Part shown: piece after piece, positions 6,224-7,581 of the stretch
How the letters are laid out: the number at the start of each line of letters is the position of its first letter
Numbering within the stretch: the first letter of the stretch is position 1
NCBI GenBank assembly: GCA_946639085.1
Contig: CAMPBP010000058.1
Span: forward strand, 1 to 7,581
DNA: 7,581 bases
Direction: 5' to 3'
DNA from: an uncultured Lachnospiraceae bacterium
Lineage (GTDB): Bacteria > Bacillota > Clostridia > Lachnospirales > Lachnospiraceae
Notes under the pieces: model-generated
The model's input: only the letters and a program-made list of their open reading frames with translations
Databases searched by the model: none
Told to the model about the DNA's origin: nothing
Translations under genes and position numbers: made by a program

Positions 6224-6460
6224 CTAAACTATCTCCTTGTCCAATGGACTTTACCTCCTTGGTATTGATATATTCAGTTGTCCTGTAATCTGCAGTGGGC
6301 TAACCTCCTGTTGTTTGTTTTACTATTCGGTTGCTTGCTGATCACTGCATTGGAATAATCCCTCCTTATGTAAGAATGATCTTCCGAAATATGTTAATCA
6401 GTACAGTGGACCGTACCTCCTTATATGGATTTATGCGTTAAAGTTATTTCTTTAACTTAT
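6188..6460 (-). ncRNA. Predicted ~270-nt small RNA with repeated AGGAGG/ARGGA motifs, CsrB-like in design
   Basis: A near-consensus promoter ends just before 6460 and an intrinsic terminator closes at 6187, with no plausible protein gene between. The RNA would open with a seven-base hairpin (GUUAAAG at 6456-6450 with CUUUAAC at 6443-6437). It carries four AGGAGG motifs at 6420, 6365, 6308 and 6258, plus UUACAGGA (6288-6281) and ACAAGGAGAU (6240-6231). ARGGA repeats of this kind are what CsrA/RsmA binds in CsrB-type sponge RNAs. Possible helices include UUCGG (6388-6384) with CCGAA (6330-6326), GAUCA (6381-6377) with UGAUC (6344-6340), and UGCAGUG (6349-6343) with CACUGCA (6297-6291); the last two exclude each other. 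It is not 6S, tmRNA, SRP or RNase P RNA as far as can be seen. Alternatives are an anti-SD decoy, or a leader RNA whose terminator controls the operon 100 nt downstream. Confidence 0.65.
6242..6420 (-). repeat. Four imperfect tandem units AGGAGG-N5-7-CCA-N-UG
   Basis: Core elements on the minus strand lie at 6420-6404, 6365-6348, 6308-6293 and 6258-6242. Each has GGAGG, a 5- to 7-base gap, then CCA-N-TG (CCACTG, CCAATG, CCACTG, CCATTG). GGAGG copies are spaced 55, 57 and 50 bp. Linker sequences between cores diverge, so selection seems to hold the cores only. Confidence 0.8.
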
Positions 6461-6466
6461 GTATGT

Positions 6467-6495
6467 AGTATAATATGGTCCTTCCAAATTGTCAA
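6467..6495 (-). promoter_or_regulatory. Strong sigma-A-type promoter of the predicted RNA
   Basis: The minus strand has a perfect TTGACA (6495-6490), a 17-bp spacer and TATACT (6472-6467, 5 of 6). The bases directly upstream (6496-6525) are almost pure A/T with A and T tracts, like an UP element. Predicted start is about 6460. It is the best promoter in the window. Confidence 0.85.
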
Positions 6496-6525
6496 TACAT
6501 TTTTATTAAAAAATTATAAATTTAG

Positions 6526-6635
6526 TGAATTAATAATTTGTTTACTGATAATTGTGTAATCAATTAGAACATTTAAAACTATTTGGAAAACAACTTCATC
6601 GGCAACAAATCCGAAGATCATCGCATATTTTTTCG
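6526..6635. other. AT-rich intergenic stretch with no supported gene
   Basis: This part of the 586-nt gap lies between the RNA promoter with its UP-like tract and the aspartate kinase terminator. It is AT-rich and holds no ORF with a ribosome binding site and no strong hairpin. A 35-codon minus-strand reading frame from 6621 lacks a ribosome binding site. Confidence 0.6.
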
Positions 6636-6666
6636 AACAATAAAGGCGGGAACATGTCCCGCCTTT
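6636..6666 (-). terminator. Intrinsic terminator of the aspartate kinase gene
   Basis: AAAGGCGGGA (6642-6651) and TCCCGCCTTT (6657-6666) form a perfect ten-base stem with a five-base loop, eight bases after the kinase stop codon. On the minus strand the stem ends in TTT followed by ATTGTT. It isolates the kinase gene from the downstream RNA promoter. Confidence 0.9.
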
Positions 6667-6673
6667 TGAAAAA

Positions 6674-7581
6674 TTAAATTCTTGCAGTTACAAAAATGTC
6701 GTAGATCGCTCTGATCGCAGTCTCGAAATCTTCGTTTGCAACACCGATTATGATGTTTAACTCGCTGGAACCCTGATCAATCATCTTAACATTTACGTTT
6801 GCATGCGCAAGTGCGGAGAATATTCTTCCCGCAGTACCGCGTGTCGACTTCATACCTCGACCTACGACCGCTATAAGAGCAAGGTCTGCTTCGATCTCGA
6901 TGGTATCGGGATCCGCAAGTCTGTGGATTGCGGCAACAACCTGCTGTTCTTTGTCCATGAACTCGTCCTGATGTACGAAGATCGTCATAGTGTCGATTCC
7001 GGAAGGCATATGCTCAAATGAGATTCCGTTGTCTTCGAATGCCTGTAATACTTTGCGTCCGAATCCGATCTCGGAGTTCATCATATCCTTCTCAATGTTG
7101 ATGGAACAGAAGCCTTTCTTTCCCGCAACACCGGTGATGGTATATTTCGACTTCTGGCATGTGGATTCAACGATCCATGTACCGTTATCTTCGGGTGAAT
7201 TGGTGTTTCTTATGTTTATCGGAATACCCTCGCTTCTTACCGGGAAGATGGCGTCTTCATGAAGAACTCCGGCACCCATGTATGAAAGCTCTCGTAATTC
7301 CTTGTAAGTGATCGTCTCGATACCTGCGGGATTGTCGATGATCCTGGGATCTGCAATCAAAAATCCGGATACATCGGTCCAGTTTTCGTATACATCGGCC
7401 TTGCAGGCTCTTGCAACGATGGAACCGGTAATATCGGAACCTCCTCTTGAGAAGGTCTTTATCTTTCCGTCGGGTAAAGATCCGTAAAATCCGGGGATTA
7501 CCGCGTGAACTGACTCTTTAAGTCTCTTTGAAAGTATCTCATTTGTCTTATCGGAATCAAATTCTCCGTTTTCTTTGAACT
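6674..7581 (-). CDS. lysC: Aspartate kinase (aspartokinase), N-terminus cut off by window edge
   Basis: The reading frame is open from the window edge (first full codon ends at 7579) to TAA at 6674-6676, giving 301 residues. Monofunctional aspartate kinases of this type have about 440, so roughly 140 are missing. Numbering from the edge, VIPGFYG is at 27-33, the conserved FSRGGSDITGSIVA at 43-56 and ADVYENWTDVSGFLIADPRI at 61-80. YKELRELSYMGAGVLHEDAI follows, then two ACT regulatory domains, the second starting near ALIAVVGRGM and ending close to the C-terminus. The enzyme makes aspartyl-phosphate, the first step to lysine, threonine, methionine and diaminopimelate; ACT domains usually mediate feedback inhibition. 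A TTG at 7360-7358 lies inside a conserved block and is not the start. lysC is the usual symbol for this form, but which paralogue this is cannot be told. Confidence 0.95.
   Translation of the reverse strand, partial: FKENGEFDSDKTNEILSKRLKESVHAVIPGFYGSLPDGKIKTFSRGGSDITGSIVARACKADVYENWTDVSGFLIADPRIIDNPAGIETITYKELRELSYMGAGVLHEDAIFPVRSEGIPINIRNTNSPEDNGTWIVESTCQKSKYTITGVAGKKGFCSINIEKDMMNSEIGFGRKVLQAFEDNGISFEHMPSGIDTMTIFVHQDEFMDKEQQVVAAIHRLADPDTIEIEADLALIAVVGRGMKSTRGTAGRIFSALAHANVNVKMIDQGSSELNIIIGVANEDFETAIRAIYDIFVTARI

Noticed and set aside
6230..6420. Plus-strand RNA with four CCUCCUU anti-Shine-Dalgarno motifs
   Set aside because: Such RNAs exist in Gram-positives, but here no plus-strand promoter precedes the repeats and no terminator follows, whereas the minus strand has both.
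6242..6420. CRISPR array
   Set aside because: The repeated cores are only about 17 bases, imperfect and few, with no cas genes, and they lie between a promoter and a terminator.
6514..6621. 35-codon minus-strand ORF starting ATG at 6621 in the AT-rich gap
   Set aside because: No ribosome binding site upstream, composition like the surrounding non-coding DNA, and it ends in the UP-like tract. It is probably chance.
6674..7360. Aspartate kinase starting at TTG 7360
   Set aside because: The frame stays open and clearly homologous upstream (SRGGSDITGS, ENWTDVSGF), so the TTG is an internal Leu codon.

Overview
The window looks like chromosomal DNA of a low-to-moderate GC Gram-positive anaerobe, most plausibly a Clostridia / Lachnospiraceae member. 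This rests on AGGAGG-type ribosome binding sites, sigma-A-like promoters, a long EA-rich flotillin, PrsW, a clostridial-type aspartate kinase and a sensor-kinase layout common in that family. The genus cannot be fixed from the sequence. There is no transposase, integrase, tRNA, rRNA or CRISPR array.

Layout from left to right: (1) a 3'-truncated flotillin gene on the minus strand (1-1167); (2) a 194-nt divergent promoter region; (3) a plus-strand gene for a small XRE-type regulator with a Cys cluster (1362-1844). It ends exactly back-to-back with (4) a minus-strand four-gene cluster, read from 6087 down to 1845: a membrane-anchored GH3/NagZ-fold protein, a membrane histidine-kinase-like protein, a papain/C39-like cysteine peptidase-like protein and a PrsW-family intramembrane protease. 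Gene gaps there are -8, 15 and 6 nt, so it is probably one operon. (5) A 586-nt stretch without a convincing protein gene (6088-6673). (6) A 5'-truncated aspartate kinase gene on the minus strand (6674-7581) with its own terminator.

The most notable item is in the 586-nt gap. On the minus strand an AT-rich UP-like tract, a near-consensus promoter (TTGACA-17-TATACT) and an intrinsic terminator bracket a predicted RNA of about 270 nt. It carries four imperfect tandem units, 50-57 nt apart, of the form AGGAGG-N5-7-CCA-N-UG, plus further ARGGA motifs and several possible helices. This resembles the design of CsrB/RsmZ-type RNAs that sequester CsrA, but it could also be an anti-SD decoy or a leader of the downstream operon.

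The operon itself appears to hold two degenerate enzymes. The GH3 protein lacks the usual KH..GH, D-x-H and nucleophile residues. The kinase-like protein has Thr where the phospho-accepting His should be, while its ATP-binding boxes are largely kept. Together with PrsW and a cysteine-protease-like protein this suggests an envelope-sensing or regulated-proteolysis module rather than a metabolic pathway. That functional reading is inference.
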